A stretch of DNA of 64,000 bases, from contig NZ_WIXJ01000001.1 in the NCBI RefSeq assembly GCF_009617575.1, positions 1-64,000 on the forward strand, written 5' to 3'. The DNA comes from Rhodocyclus gracilis (GTDB taxonomy: Bacteria > Pseudomonadota > Gammaproteobacteria > Burkholderiales > Rhodocyclaceae). Positions 54,166 through 64,000 of the stretch are shown piece after piece; the first letter of the stretch is position 1, and each line of letters begins with the position of its first letter. A model generated the notes under the pieces. It saw nothing but the letters and a program-made list of their open reading frames with translations. It did no database searches and was not told the DNA's origin. The position numbers were made by a program, and so were the translations under genes.

Positions 54166-54978
54166 GTGCTAGAACCCGCAACGCTCTGTCTGGCGCCCGA
54201 TGGCACGCCGTTTTCAGAAGCCTACGGCGACGTCTATCACACACGCACTGGCGGGCTTGGCCAGGCCTGCCATGTCTTTCTCGGCGGCAACGACTTGCCC
54301 CGCCGCTGGCAGGGGCGAGACGGCTTCGTCATTCTGGAAACCGGCTTCGGCCTGGGACTGAACTTTCTGGCCACCTGGGCCACTTGGCGAGCCGATCCCG
54401 AACGCAGCCAGACGCTGCACTTCATCTCCTGTGAAAAGCACCCCTTTCTGCGCGACGATCTGCAACGCGCACATGCGCTTGCAGAAACCGGCCACACCGA
54501 TCCAGATGCCATCCAAAGCGAGGCGGCGCAGGACGGGACTGCGCCGCCAGAATCATCGCGCGCTGAAACTCAATTCGCACAGGCGATTCCGAATCTGGCA
54601 GACACCCTCTGCCTCCACTGGCCAACGCTGACCGAGGGGCGCCACGACATCGCCTTCGAGGAAGGCCGCGTCCGGCTGACGCTGCTTTTCGGGGATGCCA
54701 GCGATACGCTGCAACACCTGCCCGAGCTCGCCGACGCCTTCTTTCTCGACGGATTTTCCCCGGCCAAAAACCCGGAGTTGTGGTCTGCCGAACTGCTTGC
54801 GCTTGTCTCGCAGCACGCCGCGCCGGCCGCCTCACTGGCAACCTGGTCGGTCGCTTCGGGCGTACGCCACGCCCTTGCCGATCAAGGCTGGCAACTGAAA
54901 AAAACACCGGGATTCCGCGGCAAACGCGAGATGCTGCAAGGACGCCGCTCGGAGCCCAACGAGCCAAGCGGCGAATAA
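54166..54978 (+). CDS. mnmD: tRNA 5-methylaminomethyl-2-thiouridine methyltransferase domain (MnmD-like)
   Basis: A 270-residue SAM methyltransferase of the MnmC N-terminal (Methyltransf_30) type, acting on the wobble U34 of tRNAs. FVILETGFGLGLNFLATW is the SAM-binding region, and FLDGFSPAKNPELW is the family signature. In many proteobacteria it is fused to an FAD oxidase (MnmC); here the gene ends after the methyltransferase. Residues about 105-140 contain a polar insertion (QSEAAQDGTAPPESS) not usual in the family. The GTG start has only a weak ribosome site. Confidence 0.85.
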   Translation: MLEPATLCLAPDGTPFSEAYGDVYHTRTGGLGQACHVFLGGNDLPRRWQGRDGFVILETGFGLGLNFLATWATWRADPERSQTLHFISCEKHPFLRDDLQRAHALAETGHTDPDAIQSEAAQDGTAPPESSRAETQFAQAIPNLADTLCLHWPTLTEGRHDIAFEEGRVRLTLLFGDASDTLQHLPELADAFFLDGFSPAKNPELWSAELLALVSQHAAPAASLATWSVASGVRHALADQGWQLKKTPGFRGKREMLQGRRSEPNEPSGE

Positions 54979-55060
54979 CGCGGGAATGACTGCACCGGCG
55001 TCAGCCCAGGCCGGCACCAGACGTTAACCATGTACCTGCCTAACCCGGAAAGTCCGCGCC

Positions 55061-55852
55061 ATGAATCCTGACACCGATCACAGCAAAGCGACGGCACTCA
55101 ACCGCCCGCACCCACTGATTCTGGTCGCCGCCGTCGCCGTTACCGCCGCCAGCCTCGCCGCCACCGCGCATTTCGCCGGCTGGCTGCCGGCGAACACCAG
55201 CACGACCGTTGTTGCAGCGAACGCCCCCAGCACCGTAACGACGCCGGCGCCCCCGTCGGCCGCTCCCGCCGCGAGTGAAACGCCCGTCCCCCCCGCCGCC
55301 CCAATTGTCGCCGCCGCCCCCGCGCCCGGGCCGAGCGCCAACCCTGCCCCCACCAAAACCGCCCCGCCCGCCGCACACAAGCCTCGGCACGCCCGCGATG
55401 CAGATGAGGACTTCCCTCCCGTCGCGCCCGCGCGGCCGGCGCAGGTGCAATACCGCGCCAACGAGCAAGGCGCCTACATGATCGAATCGGCGCCGGCACC
55501 GCTCTATCGCGCCCCCGTCTGCCGCGACTGCGGCGTGGTCGAAAGCGTGCGTGAAATTCGCCACCAAGCCCAGGCCACTGGTCTTGGCGCCGTTACGGGC
55601 GGCGTCATTGGCGGCGTTGTCGGCCATCAGATCGGCAACGGCCATGGCCGCGAACTGGCGACGGTGGTCGGCGCGATCGGCGGCGCCTTTGCCGGCAACG
55701 AGAGCGAACGCACTCTACGCGGTGAGCGCGAATATCAGACGACCCTCCGCATGGATGACGGCACTCTCCGCACTTTCAGCGATGACGAAGCTCCGCCCTG
55801 GCGTCGCGGCGACCGCGTCCGCGTCGGCAGCGGGCAGATCACGCCGTACTGA
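55061..55852 (+). CDS. Glycine-zipper envelope protein (2TM, 17-kDa antigen-like)
   Basis: A 263-residue protein. An N-terminal membrane segment (about 19-40) is followed by a long Ala/Pro/Thr-rich low-complexity linker (about 45-125). The conserved part is CRDCGVVESVREIRHQ, then the glycine zipper GLGAVTGGVIGGVVGHQIGN with GAIGGAFAGNE. The C-terminus YQTTLRMDDGTLRTF is a small beta domain. Related proteins associate with the outer membrane; specific role unknown. It is convergent with bamC and ends at a shared terminator. Confidence 0.85.
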   Translation: MNPDTDHSKATALNRPHPLILVAAVAVTAASLAATAHFAGWLPANTSTTVVAANAPSTVTTPAPPSAAPAASETPVPPAAPIVAAAPAPGPSANPAPTKTAPPAAHKPRHARDADEDFPPVAPARPAQVQYRANEQGAYMIESAPAPLYRAPVCRDCGVVESVREIRHQAQATGLGAVTGGVIGGVVGHQIGNGHGRELATVVGAIGGAFAGNESERTLRGEREYQTTLRMDDGTLRTFSDDEAPPWRRGDRVRVGSGQITPY

Positions 55853-55903
55853 GCACCTGTCTCCTTCGCCGCCCTCGCCCTCCGAACCTGCCGAACGGAC
55901 GAA

Positions 55904-55931
55904 AAAAAGCCCGACACATGTCGGGCTTTTT
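55904..55931. terminator. Bidirectional terminator
   Basis: A 13-bp perfect stem (AAAAAGCCCGACA with its complement, spacer CA) with A-run before and T-run after. It serves both the glycine-zipper gene (plus) and bamC (minus). Confidence 0.93.
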
Positions 55932-55982
55932 CGATTCTGGCCGGTGCAGCGGCGAAATGTGCAGCGCTCCGGGCAGAGCGCC

Positions 55983-57155
55983 TTACTTGAGTTGCTCGTA
56001 CAGCAACGACAGAATCTTGCGCGCCGTATCCGAACGATCAACACCGCCTTCACGCGACAACACCTGCACGGTCGACACGGCGCCATCATCACGCAGGTAA
56101 ACACGGTATTGCGTCTGCGGATCGGCGTCGGTCGGCTTGCCCTTCCAGAACGCCAGCTTCGACAGGAAGCCGTCCTCTTTCTTCTGGTTGTCGACATCCG
56201 GATCGACGTAGCGAACGAAATACAACCCCTTGGAGCGGTCGCGGTCCTCGACAGTGAAGCCCACCCGATCGAGCGCCAGACCGAGGCGGCGCCAGGCGCG
56301 GTCGAAGGACTCGTCCACTTGAACGCTGCCAATGCCGTCGTTGCCGCGCGCGAGCTTGGCCTTTTCGACGAGCTTTTCTTGCGACGCCGCCACGGCAGCG
56401 GCCGCTTTCTTCTCGTCCGTACCGAAGCGGACCATCAGGCGGCGCAACATTTCAGCCTCGAGTTCGGGGTCGGCCGGACGCGGCTGCCAACGCGTCTGGT
56501 CCTTGCCTTCGGTAACGTAGACTTCATACATGCCGCGGTGGCTGATGAAAACGTCCGTCGTACCGGGCTCGCTGCCCGGCTCGAGACGCGTGCGGAATTT
56601 GTCGCGTTCGGGCGTCGAGTACAGCGAATCGAGTACCTTGCCCAGTAGATTGCGCAGCATGTCTTGCGGAATCTTGGCGCGGTTCTCGGCCCAGTCGGTT
56701 TCGAGCACGCCCGCTTCCGGCACTTCGACGGCGACGACGAAGCCCATTTCCTGCCAGAAATCCTTGACCGTATCCCAGACCTTGTCGGGCGAACCGGCGA
56801 CGACCAGCCAGCGTTGCGTGCCGGCGCGTTCGATGCGCGTCTTGTCGACCGTCGGCAGCACATCGCTTTGCTGCTGCGCCCGCGCTTGCGGCGAACGCTC
56901 GGCGGTGTAGGCCGAGAAGGTTGCCCCTCCCTTGCCGGCGACATCCGGCACCGAGAAACGGTCGTCACGCGTCGGTGCGACCAAATCCGGCGGGACTTCC
57001 AGCGTCGGCGCCTTGGCGTTGGCGGAGGATTTGTAGTCGATCTTCTTCGACTCGAAGAGATTCCCACCGCATCCAGCGACAGCCACGGCGACGGCGGCGA
57101 CAGTCAGCCGCGAGGTAATCGACGCAGAGGACAAACGGGCGTTACGACGCTTCAT
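55983..57155 (-). CDS. bamC: Outer membrane protein assembly factor BamC
   Basis: A 390-residue lipoprotein of the BAM complex. The lipobox is VAVAGCGG. The unstructured N-terminal part [20 protein letters not shown] is the BamD-binding segment; two helix-grip domains follow, the first with [20 protein letters not shown]. It helps insert beta-barrel proteins. It follows dapA with a 4-base overlap, the classic dapA-nlpB order. Confidence 0.94.
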   Translation of the reverse strand: MKRRNARLSSASITSRLTVAAVAVAVAGCGGNLFESKKIDYKSSANAKAPTLEVPPDLVAPTRDDRFSVPDVAGKGGATFSAYTAERSPQARAQQQSDVLPTVDKTRIERAGTQRWLVVAGSPDKVWDTVKDFWQEMGFVVAVEVPEAGVLETDWAENRAKIPQDMLRNLLGKVLDSLYSTPERDKFRTRLEPGSEPGTTDVFISHRGMYEVYVTEGKDQTRWQPRPADPELEAEMLRRLMVRFGTDEKKAAAAVAASQEKLVEKAKLARGNDGIGSVQVDESFDRAWRRLGLALDRVGFTVEDRDRSKGLYFVRYVDPDVDNQKKEDGFLSKLAFWKGKPTDADPQTQYRVYLRDDGAVSTVQVLSREGGVDRSDTARKILSLLYEQLK

Positions 57156-58030
57156 GCAAGGACTCCTGCCTGGCGCAAGGCTGCGCGAACACGTTCATGA
57201 TTATCAGGGGACAAGGGCAACAACGGCAGACGGATGCCTTCGCCGATCAGGCCAAGCTGCTGGCAGGCCCACTTGACGGGAATCGGGTTGGCCTCGCAAA
57301 AGAGCTTCCGGTGCAACCCCAGCAAACGGAAATTGATGGCACGAGCGGTAGCGACATCTCCAGAGAGCGCGGCGGCGCACATCTCGTGCATGAGGCGCGG
57401 CGCCACGTTGGCGACGACGGAAATGTCACCCTTGGCGCCCATCAGCATCAAGGCGCAGGCGCTGACGTCGTCACCGCTATACACCGCGAAATCGGCGGGG
57501 ACACGGGCAAGAAGATCGAGGCCGCGTTCGACGTTGCCCGTAGCATCCTTGATGCCGACGATGTTCGGAATCTCCGCCAGACGCAGCACGGTGTCGTTGG
57601 CGAGATCGGCCACGGTGCGACCGGGAACGTTGTAGAGAATGATCGGCAGATCGACCGCTTCGGCGATGGCCTTGAAGTGCTGATACAGACCTTCTTGCGT
57701 CGGCTTGTTGTAATACGGCGTGACCGACAACGCGGCCGAGGCACCAGCCTCCTTGGCAAAGCGCGTCAGGGCAATGGCTTCGGCGGTGGAATTGGCACCA
57801 GCGCCCGCAATCACCGGGATGCGGCCAGCGGCCTGTTCGACGGTGACGCGAATCAGTTCGCAGTGTTCGTCGACATTGACCGTCGGCGATTCGCCGGTGG
57901 TGCCGACGATAACGATGGCATCGGTACCTTCCTCGACATGAAAGTCGACCAAGCGGCGCAAACCCTCAAGGTCAAGACTGCCATCGGCGTGCATCGGGGT
58001 AACTATCGCAACGATCGATCCGGTAATCAT
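57152..58030 (-). CDS. dapA: 4-hydroxy-tetrahydrodipicolinate synthase
   Basis: A 292-residue TIM-barrel lyase that condenses pyruvate with aspartate semialdehyde in lysine and peptidoglycan synthesis. It has GTTGESPTV, the Tyr of LYNVPGRT and the Schiff-base Lys in VGIKDATGN. The start at 58030 ([13 protein letters not shown]) is chosen by family alignment and gives the usual length, although neither candidate ATG has a good ribosome site. It is followed by bamC. Confidence 0.96.
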   Translation of the reverse strand: MITGSIVAIVTPMHADGSLDLEGLRRLVDFHVEEGTDAIVIVGTTGESPTVNVDEHCELIRVTVEQAAGRIPVIAGAGANSTAEAIALTRFAKEAGASAALSVTPYYNKPTQEGLYQHFKAIAEAVDLPIILYNVPGRTVADLANDTVLRLAEIPNIVGIKDATGNVERGLDLLARVPADFAVYSGDDVSACALMLMGAKGDISVVANVAPRLMHEMCAAALSGDVATARAINFRLLGLHRKLFCEANPIPVKWACQQLGLIGEGIRLPLLPLSPDNHERVRAALRQAGVLA

Positions 58031-58136
58031 GGAAGCGAAATCCGTCATGAAAAAACAAGCGGGGAATTCTAACTGAAGGTGCTGTGCATGCCTATGAAAA
58101 CGGCCGCACGCAAACGGGGCGTCAAGGCGGCAGAAC

Positions 58137-59063
58137 TCACAGCTCAGCCAATGCGCGCAGATGTGCCGTCACGCTGCGCGCCAGCGCCGAGAGCGAATAG
58201 CCGCCTTCGAGCGTCGACACAATACGCCCTTGCGCCGTCTCGGCGGCGAACTCGCGCAGGACGTCGGTCACCCACGCGTAGTCTTTCTCGGTCAGGCGCA
58301 GATTACCCATTTCGTCCTCGTGATGCGCGTCGAAACCCGCCGAAATGAAGAGCATTTCAGGCTGGAATTCGCGCAAACGCGGCAACCAGACCTCGCTGAC
58401 GACACGCCGGAACTGCTCGCTATCGGCGCCGGCGGCCAACGGCACGTTGAGCATGTTGGGCGAGGCCGAGTCGGCACCGCTATAGGGGAAAAACGGATGC
58501 TGGAAGATGCTCGCCATCAGCACGCGGGGGTCGTTGCGGAAGGCGTCTTCCGTCCCGTTGCCGTGGTGCACATCGAAATCGATGATCGCCACGCGCGAGA
58601 GGCCATGCGCCTCCAGCGCATGCGCCGCCGCGACGGCGATGTTGTTGAAGAAGCAAAAGCCCATCGCCTGCTCGCGCTCGGCGTGATGTCCCGGCGGGCG
58701 CACCGAACAGAAGGCGTTTTCCACCTCGCCGGCCATCACCAGATCGACGGCCAGTATCCCGGCACCCGCCGAACGCAAGGCGGCCTGCCAAGTGTGAGGA
58801 CAGAGCGCCGTGTCAGGATCAAGATGGACAATGCCGTGCTCCGGCATGCGCTGCCGGAGTTGCTCGATATACGCGAGAGGATGCACGCGCGCGAGCTGCT
58901 CCAGCGTTGCCAGAGGCGCGTCGTGATGCAGGAAATACGCTTCGAGCCCCTGGGCAATCAAATGGTCATTGATTGCACTCAGCCGTGCCGGCGACTCGGG
59001 ATGGTACGACCCCATATCGTGCAAATGGCAATCGCGATGGGTAATGAATGCGGTACTGGTCAC
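58137..59063 (-). CDS. Histone deacetylase-like amidohydrolase
   Basis: A 308-residue arginase/deacetylase-fold zinc enzyme. HDAC landmarks are RPPGHHAE (catalytic His pair), [24 protein letters not shown] (zinc ligands), FISAGFDAH and TLEGGYS. Bacterial members deacetylate polyamines or small acetylated molecules; the exact substrate cannot be read. The GTG start at 59063 follows AAAGG at five bases. It is divergent from the transglycosylase gene. Confidence 0.93.
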   Translation of the reverse strand: MTSTAFITHRDCHLHDMGSYHPESPARLSAINDHLIAQGLEAYFLHHDAPLATLEQLARVHPLAYIEQLRQRMPEHGIVHLDPDTALCPHTWQAALRSAGAGILAVDLVMAGEVENAFCSVRPPGHHAEREQAMGFCFFNNIAVAAAHALEAHGLSRVAIIDFDVHHGNGTEDAFRNDPRVLMASIFQHPFFPYSGADSASPNMLNVPLAAGADSEQFRRVVSEVWLPRLREFQPEMLFISAGFDAHHEDEMGNLRLTEKDYAWVTDVLREFAAETAQGRIVSTLEGGYSLSALARSVTAHLRALAEL

Positions 59064-59394
59064 GCAGACCTTTCCGGGGCAATCGGGGTTAATCGCCGGC
59101 CTTGGCGTCCGGCAAGAGAAGCACGGAAGGAGAACGCGACAAACGCCATGCCGCGTCAATCCGGGGGCCATTATCAACCCAATATTGCGCACCGAACAAG
59201 GCACTGTCATCGGGCATTGGCCAGCGCCCCCGTTACAGAACCGCCGCGCCCGCCGCTTGACCCACAACCCCGGCCGCCAGTACCCTGCGCGGCTTGATGA
59301 TTGCAGCAAGCGCACCGTTGGTGCCTTGCCTGCGCCGCGTCACTCAAGCAGACGCGCCGCCGCCCTTTCTTCCCCGTATCGCGGAGATCGCTGC
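59064..59394. other. Divergent promoter region between deacetylase-like and mltB genes
   Basis: No supported gene. A possible plus-strand promoter is TTGACC (59257-59262) with TACCCT (59281-59286) at 18-bp spacing. Nothing else is recognisable. Confidence 0.45.
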
Positions 59395-60531
59395 TTGAAA
59401 CCGTTTCGCCTGCTGCTGCCGCTCCTCTGCGCGGCCATCGCCTCTCTCGCCCACGCCCACGCCGAAACGTCGGGCCACCCCCACGCCCACGCCGCCGCAA
59501 CCACCAGCAAGGCCCATAACCATACTGCGCTTCCGGCGACGCACACCCACCGTGGCGCCGCAGCGCACGCCAGCAGCGCCCCCTTCGGTGCCGACGAGGA
59601 AGTGACGAGCTTCATTGCCGACATGCAGGCGCGGCATGGTTTCGACGGCGACACATTGCGTCGTTATTTCGCATCGATCAGCCCGAATGCGCAGGTCTTG
59701 CGCGCCATCGCTCCGGCGGCAGCCCCGGAACAGCAGCGCTCGTGGGAGCGCTACCGCGCGCGTTTCGTCAATGAGCGACGCACGCGCAACGGCCTGCGTT
59801 TCTGGCGCGACAACGCCGATACCCTGCGCCGCGCCGAAGCGGAATTCGGCGTACCGGCGGAAATCGTCTGCGCGATCATCGGCGTCGAAACCGAATATGG
59901 CGCCAACACCGGGCGTTTCGGCGTGTTTGAAGCGCTGGCGACGCTCGCCTTTCACTATCCCGCGCGCAGCGAGTTTTTCCGCGATGAGCTGGAAGCCTTC
60001 CTCTTGATGAGCCGTGACGCCGGCGCGCCAGTGCTCGCGCAGCAAGGCTCGTACGCCGGCGCCATTGGCATTCCGCAATTCATGCCAAGCAGCGTCCGGC
60101 GCCATGCGCTCGACTACGACGGAGACGGCCGCATCGATCTCGCGCACAGCCGTGCCGACGCCATTGGCAGCGTTGCACGCTTCCTCGCCAATCACGGCTG
60201 GCAGCGCTACGCACCCGTTGCCGCGCCGGCGCGCGTCAGCGGCGATCCGACACCTCTGCTCGCCGCCGGACTCAAACCCTCACGCAGCGTCGCCGAACTG
60301 GCGCGAGCAGGCGTCACCACGAACGCCGACAGCACGCGACCGGCAGCACTGATCGATCTCGTCAGCCCCGACGCTGAGACCGAATACTGGGTGGGATTCG
60401 AAAACTTCTGGGTCATCAGCCGCTACAACCGCTCCAGCTTTTATGCCATGGCGGTGTATCAACTCGCCGAAGCGTTGCGCACGGAACGCGCCGAAGACGC
60501 ACAGCGCGCCGACCCCGGCACCGCCCGCTGA
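59395..60531 (+). CDS. mltB: Membrane-bound lytic murein transglycosylase B-like, His-rich leader
   Basis: A 378-residue exported transglycosylase (SLT_2/MltB). It cuts peptidoglycan with formation of anhydro-muramic ends. The catalytic Glu is in CAIIGVETEYGANTG, and YAGAIGIPQFMPSSVRRHAL is a family block. The TTG start at 59395 is decided by GGAGA seven bases upstream and a signal peptide directly after. Between signal peptide and domain, residues about 22-65 contain some ten His residues (HAHAETSGHPHAHA and on), unusual for the family. There is no lipobox. Confidence 0.92.
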   Translation: MKPFRLLLPLLCAAIASLAHAHAETSGHPHAHAAATTSKAHNHTALPATHTHRGAAAHASSAPFGADEEVTSFIADMQARHGFDGDTLRRYFASISPNAQVLRAIAPAAAPEQQRSWERYRARFVNERRTRNGLRFWRDNADTLRRAEAEFGVPAEIVCAIIGVETEYGANTGRFGVFEALATLAFHYPARSEFFRDELEAFLLMSRDAGAPVLAQQGSYAGAIGIPQFMPSSVRRHALDYDGDGRIDLAHSRADAIGSVARFLANHGWQRYAPVAAPARVSGDPTPLLAAGLKPSRSVAELARAGVTTNADSTRPAALIDLVSPDAETEYWVGFENFWVISRYNRSSFYAMAVYQLAEALRTERAEDAQRADPGTAR

Positions 60532-60604
60532 GTCGGTTGCTCTCGCCGAATCGGCCGAATCCGCCGAGCCTGCCGATTTCGCGGCGACGGCAAGTGCGCC
60601 CGAT

Positions 60605-61594
60605 TTAAAGCAGACTGTCGGAATCGAGGCCGGCGCTGTCGATCATCTGGCGCAACTGGCCGAGCGCCTCGATCTGAATCTGCCGCACGCGCTCGCGCGT
60701 GAGCTGCTCATCGGCGGCGATGGCTTCGAGCGTGCAAACTTCAGTGCCGTTGAGGCCATAGCGACGTTCGATGACGCGGCGCTGGCGCGCGTCGAGTTGC
60801 GTCACCCAGCGTTCGAGCAGTTCCCCGACCTCGGCCGAGCGCAGCACCTCTTCCGGGTCGGGCGTACCCTCATCCGCCACGGCATCGACCACGCTGCGCT
60901 CGCTGTCGTTATCAAGCGGCGTATCGAGCGAGGCGACATGCTCGTTCTGCAACAACGCGCGCCTCACATCCGCCTCGGAGCGACCAATCATCGTGGCGAT
61001 GCGCTCGACGCCGATATCGCGCCCGTATTCCGCTTCGAGACGCCGCACGGCGCGCAGGACGGCGTTGATCTCTTTCACCACGTGTACCGGCAGGCGGATA
61101 GTGCGCGACTGGTTCATGATCGCCCGCTCGATGCTCTGCCGAATCCACCAGGTCGCGTAGGTGGAGAAACGGTAGCCGAGATCGGGCTCGAATTTCTCGA
61201 TGGCGTGGATGAGGCCAAGATTGCCCTCCTCGATGAGGTCGAGAAGAGGCAAACCCCGTTCGCTGTAGCGTTTGGCGATATTGGCGACGAGCCGCAGATT
61301 GCGCTCGATCATCATCTGGCGCGCCGCAAAGTCGCTGGCCCGCGCCTGACGCGCGCAGGCCAGCTCTTCACTCGCTGACAACAAGGGGCGCGCACCGATC
61401 TCGTTGAGGTAAATCAGCGTGACGTCGTTGATCAACTCGACTTCCGCGCCCGACAAGGCGGCAAGCCCCTCCGCCACGGGGGCGGGCATCACGAGATCGT
61501 CAGCGAACGCATCATCGGGAGATGCGGCAATGTCAGCGTCGAGCGACTCCGGCGGAGGAATTTCTTCTTCGGCGGAGTCGCGATCGGCGCTCAT
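60605..61594 (-). CDS. rpoS: RNA polymerase sigma factor RpoS
   Basis: A 329-residue sigma-38. Region 2 has [20 protein letters not shown] and the -10-contacting [20 protein letters not shown]; region 4 ends with [20 protein letters not shown]. It directs stationary-phase and stress transcription. It is two bases after nlpD, so its main promoter probably lies within nlpD as in enterobacteria. Confidence 0.97.
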   Translation of the reverse strand: MSADRDSAEEEIPPPESLDADIAASPDDAFADDLVMPAPVAEGLAALSGAEVELINDVTLIYLNEIGARPLLSASEELACARQARASDFAARQMMIERNLRLVANIAKRYSERGLPLLDLIEEGNLGLIHAIEKFEPDLGYRFSTYATWWIRQSIERAIMNQSRTIRLPVHVVKEINAVLRAVRRLEAEYGRDIGVERIATMIGRSEADVRRALLQNEHVASLDTPLDNDSERSVVDAVADEGTPDPEEVLRSAEVGELLERWVTQLDARQRRVIERRYGLNGTEVCTLEAIAADEQLTRERVRQIQIEALGQLRQMIDSAGLDSDSLL

Positions 61595-61596
61595 GG

Positions 61597-62577
61597 TCAG
61601 CGTGGCGGCAAGTATTTCAACGGATCGATCGGCTTGCCCTGCCGCCGGATTTCAAAGTGCAACTTGACCTGATCGGCGTCGGAATCGCCCATCTCGGCGA
61701 TCTTCTGCCCTTTCTTGACCGCCTGCCCTTCCTTGACGAGGATGGCGCGGTTGTGGGCATACGCCGAGAGGTAGGTGCCATTGTGCTTGATGATCACCAG
61801 CTTGCCGTAGCCGCGCAAGCCCGAGCCGCTATAGACGACCTTACCGTCGCCAGCGGCCAGAATGGCGTCACCCGCTTTGCCCGCGATATCGACGCCCTTG
61901 TTGGCGGCCTCGCTGAAGGTGCCGATCGTCTTGCCTGTGGCCGGCCACTGCCAGCTGATTTCATCCGGGCCGGCGGCGTCCGTCTTGCTGTCGGGCTTGG
62001 CCTCCGTCTTGGCCTCCGTCTTGGCCTCGGCCTTGGCTACCGCAGTCGCTGCGGGTGCAGCCGCCGGTGCCGGATCAGCCGTCTTCGGTGTCGCGGCCGG
62101 GGTCGATTTGGCTGCCGCCAGCGCCTGCTCGGAATACGGCTCCTTGCCGCCCTTCGGCCCGCGCTTGAGGGTATCTGAATTCCCGTCGAGCGAGCGCTTC
62201 TCGACGCTTTGCGTCAGCACGACCGGCTTGGCCACGGCGACATCGCTATCGGCCGTGCCCGGCGCTTTCACGCGCAGTTGCTGACCGACGAGGATGAGGT
62301 TGGGGTTCTCGATGCCGTTCCAGCTGGCGAGTTCGCGGTAATCCAGACCGTTATCGAGGGCAATGCCGTAGAGCGTATCGCCTTTTTTAACGACATAAAC
62401 ATCTTTCGGCACGACCGCAGGCGCCGGCGCCGCGGCGACCGCCGTCGATCCGCCGCGCTCGACATACGGCGCCGGCGCGTGGCTGGCGCACGCGGCGACC
62501 AGCATCGTCACGGCAAGACTGCCAACCGTGCGGCGCCAGCGGCGCTGACTAGGAAGGTGATGCGTGAGCACGTTCAT
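61597..62577 (-). CDS. nlpD: Murein hydrolase activator NlpD
   Basis: A 326-residue lipoprotein (lipobox LVAACASH). A LysM domain begins at about residue 60 ([20 protein letters not shown]). A Lys/Glu/Ala repeat linker with [14 protein letters not shown] follows, then a LytM/M23 domain from about 205. The usual zinc ligands are replaced (NKGVD and KLHFE), so it is an activator of an amidase and not an enzyme itself. It lies between pcm and rpoS. Confidence 0.95.
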   Translation of the reverse strand: MNVLTHHLPSQRRWRRTVGSLAVTMLVAACASHAPAPYVERGGSTAVAAAPAPAVVPKDVYVVKKGDTLYGIALDNGLDYRELASWNGIENPNLILVGQQLRVKAPGTADSDVAVAKPVVLTQSVEKRSLDGNSDTLKRGPKGGKEPYSEQALAAAKSTPAATPKTADPAPAAAPAATAVAKAEAKTEAKTEAKPDSKTDAAGPDEISWQWPATGKTIGTFSEAANKGVDIAGKAGDAILAAGDGKVVYSGSGLRGYGKLVIIKHNGTYLSAYAHNRAILVKEGQAVKKGQKIAEMGDSDADQVKLHFEIRRQGKPIDPLKYLPPR

Positions 62578-63233
62578 TCCACTCCCGAACGTAACGGAAC
62601 GAATCGGACATCATCCAGGCGCGTTTCGACAAAGCCCTCCGCCCCACGTTCTATCAATGACAAATGCTGGCCGGTGGATCCCACCGGCAGGATCATTCTG
62701 CCGCCCAGCGCGAGTTGCGACAAGAGCACGGGCGGGATCTGCGGTGTTGCCGCCGCGACGATGATCGACGCGAAGGGTGCCGCTTCGGGCACACCGAAAT
62801 GGCCGTCACCGTGTTTGAGTCTGACCTTGAACTGCTGGATTTTTCGCAGATTGAGCCGCGCTTTCTCGATCAGCGTCGCGATGCGCTCGATGGCATATAC
62901 CTCGTCGGTCAGCTGAGCCAGCACCGAGGCCTGATAGCCGCAGCCGGCACCGACCTCAAGCGTCCGCCCCAATTCGCGCCCACCGGCGCGCAAGGCTTCG
63001 ATCATGCGCGCCACGACGTAAGGCTGCGAAATCGTTTGCGAACACCCAAGCGGCAGCGCGGTGTCTTCGTAGGCGCGCGAGGCCAGTGCTTCTTCGACGA
63101 AGAGGTGGCGAGGCACCGCCGCCAGCGCGGCGAGAACGCCCTCGTCGCGGATGCCGCGTTCGCGCAGACGCACGATCATGCGCGCGCGCGTCCGGTCGGA
63201 GGTCATGCCAATACCGCTGGCGGTCACACTCAT
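62574..63233 (-). CDS. pcm: Protein-L-isoaspartate O-methyltransferase
   Basis: A 219-residue SAM enzyme that starts repair of isoaspartyl residues. [18 protein letters not shown] is the SAM motif, and [20 protein letters not shown] with [15 protein letters not shown] is the family start. The ATG at 63233 overlaps the surE stop (ATGA) and is preferred on that ground. It overlaps nlpD by 4 bases. Confidence 0.95.
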   Translation of the reverse strand: MSVTASGIGMTSDRTRARMIVRLRERGIRDEGVLAALAAVPRHLFVEEALASRAYEDTALPLGCSQTISQPYVVARMIEALRAGGRELGRTLEVGAGCGYQASVLAQLTDEVYAIERIATLIEKARLNLRKIQQFKVRLKHGDGHFGVPEAAPFASIIVAAATPQIPPVLLSQLALGGRMILPVGSTGQHLSLIERGAEGFVETRLDDVRFVPLRSGVE

Positions 63234-63973
63234 GATTGCAGCCAGCGCTGCCAGCGCCCCATTTGTGCGGTATGCGTCAGATCGATCTGCAACGGCGTCA
63301 GCGAGACCCGATTGTTCGCCACGGCGTGGAAATCGGTTCCCTCGCCGGAATCCTGTGCCGCGCCGGCAGCGCCGACCCAGTAGACCGTCTCCTGGCGCGG
63401 CGTCTGAGCGCGGACGACAGGCTCGGCCTTGTGCCGTTTGCCAAGCCGCGTCAGGGCACGGCCTTGCAGTTGCTCGTAGGGCACGTCGGGCACATTGACG
63501 TTGAGCAGCATCGGCTCGCCCAAGGGACGCGCCAGCAAGGACTCGACGAGTTCGCGGGCGACCTGCGCGGCGGTTTCGAAATGCACGCCATGCCGGCTGG
63601 CAAGCGAAATCGCCAGCGAGGGAATCCCCAGCAGGAAGCCCTCCGTCGCTGCCGCCACCGTCCCCGAATACACCGTGTCGTCGCCCATGTTGGCGCCGTG
63701 ATTGATGCCGGAAACCACCATATCCGGCAGGGTGTCGAGCATCCCGGTGACGGCCAAGTGTACGCAATCGGTCGGCGTGCCGTTCACGTAATAGAAGCCA
63801 TTGGCCGTCTTCCGCAAGGACAGGGGTCTGTCGAGCGTCAGCGAATTGCTGGCGCCACTGCGGTCGCGCTCCGGTGCCACCACTGTGATCTCGGCCAGAG
63901 AGCCGAGCGCCCGGGCCAGATGTTCAATCCCCGGAGCGAAATAACCGTCGTCGTTGCTCAGCAGAATACGCAT
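63230..63973 (-). CDS. surE: 5'/3'-nucleotidase SurE
   Basis: A 247-residue metal-dependent nucleotidase active on nucleoside monophosphates. [16 protein letters not shown] carries the Asp-Asp metal ligands, and [20 protein letters not shown] is diagnostic. First visible gene of the surE-pcm-nlpD-rpoS cluster. Confidence 0.97.
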   Translation of the reverse strand: MRILLSNDDGYFAPGIEHLARALGSLAEITVVAPERDRSGASNSLTLDRPLSLRKTANGFYYVNGTPTDCVHLAVTGMLDTLPDMVVSGINHGANMGDDTVYSGTVAAATEGFLLGIPSLAISLASRHGVHFETAAQVARELVESLLARPLGEPMLLNVNVPDVPYEQLQGRALTRLGKRHKAEPVVRAQTPRQETVYWVGAAGAAQDSGEGTDFHAVANNRVSLTPLQIDLTHTAQMGRWQRWLQS

Positions 63974-64000
63974 GTCGGCCCAAAAAAAAGCCCGCCGCGA
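63974..64000 (-). terminator. Probable end of a terminator upstream of surE (cut by window)
   Basis: On the minus strand GCGGCGGGC is followed by eight T, ending eight bases before the surE ATG. The left arm of the hairpin would lie beyond 64000. It probably ends the transcript of the gene before surE. Confidence 0.45.

Overview
The window is GC-rich bacterial DNA with strong G/C preference at third codon positions. It reads as a betaproteobacterial chromosome, most like Rhodocyclales (Azoarcus/Dechloromonas type). That placement is an inference from gene content (surE-pcm-nlpD-rpoS, bamC-dapA, prfB-lysS, multihaem cytochromes), not from a search.

Positions 1-16044 are the late half of a Mu-like prophage. 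An IS3-family element (3' end only in the window) interrupts the head protease/scaffold gene. After it come the decorator, major capsid, connector genes, sheath, tube, a frameshifted tail-assembly chaperone pair, tape measure, baseplate genes and tail fibre, in the Mu order apart from the gpG homologue. The right end is visible as two MuA-type sites 22 bp apart that finish in CTACA at 16044, just ahead of a host hydrolase gene. No lysis, early or invertase genes are in view.

Positions 16059-30207 form an amino-acid module: cysteine hydrolase, periplasmic asparaginase, a cystine/polar amino acid ABC transporter, the methionine transporter metNIQ, a chemoreceptor whose dCache domain carries the full amino-acid-binding signature, a homocysteine S-methyltransferase, and a second substrate-binding protein/permease pair. 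Into this block sits an AT-richer integron-type gene cassette (18279-19399) with a 98-bp attC site and one unknown gene.

Positions 30212-48602 carry two tripartite RND efflux systems. One is under a divergent TetR-type repressor with visible operators. The other follows a SoxR box with a 19-bp-spaced promoter. Between them lie qorB with its HxlR-type regulator, a LOG-family gene and a small unknown protein. After the second pump come two c-type cytochromes, each with one CX3CH haem motif, then a ParD-like protein overlapping a methionine aminopeptidase gene.

Positions 48691-63973 are housekeeping: uraA-upp, tRNA-Val(CAC), prfB with its +1 frameshift, lysS, an mnmD-like methyltransferase, a glycine-zipper protein, bamC-dapA, a histone-deacetylase-like hydrolase, a lytic transglycosylase with a His-rich leader, and the rpoS-nlpD-pcm-surE cluster.

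The strongest leads for new biology are the lone integron cassette with its PD-(D/E)XK-like protein, the ParD-like/MAP pair, the reverse-strand membrane protein inside the phage tail operon, and the CX3CH cytochrome pair. No CRISPR array was seen.
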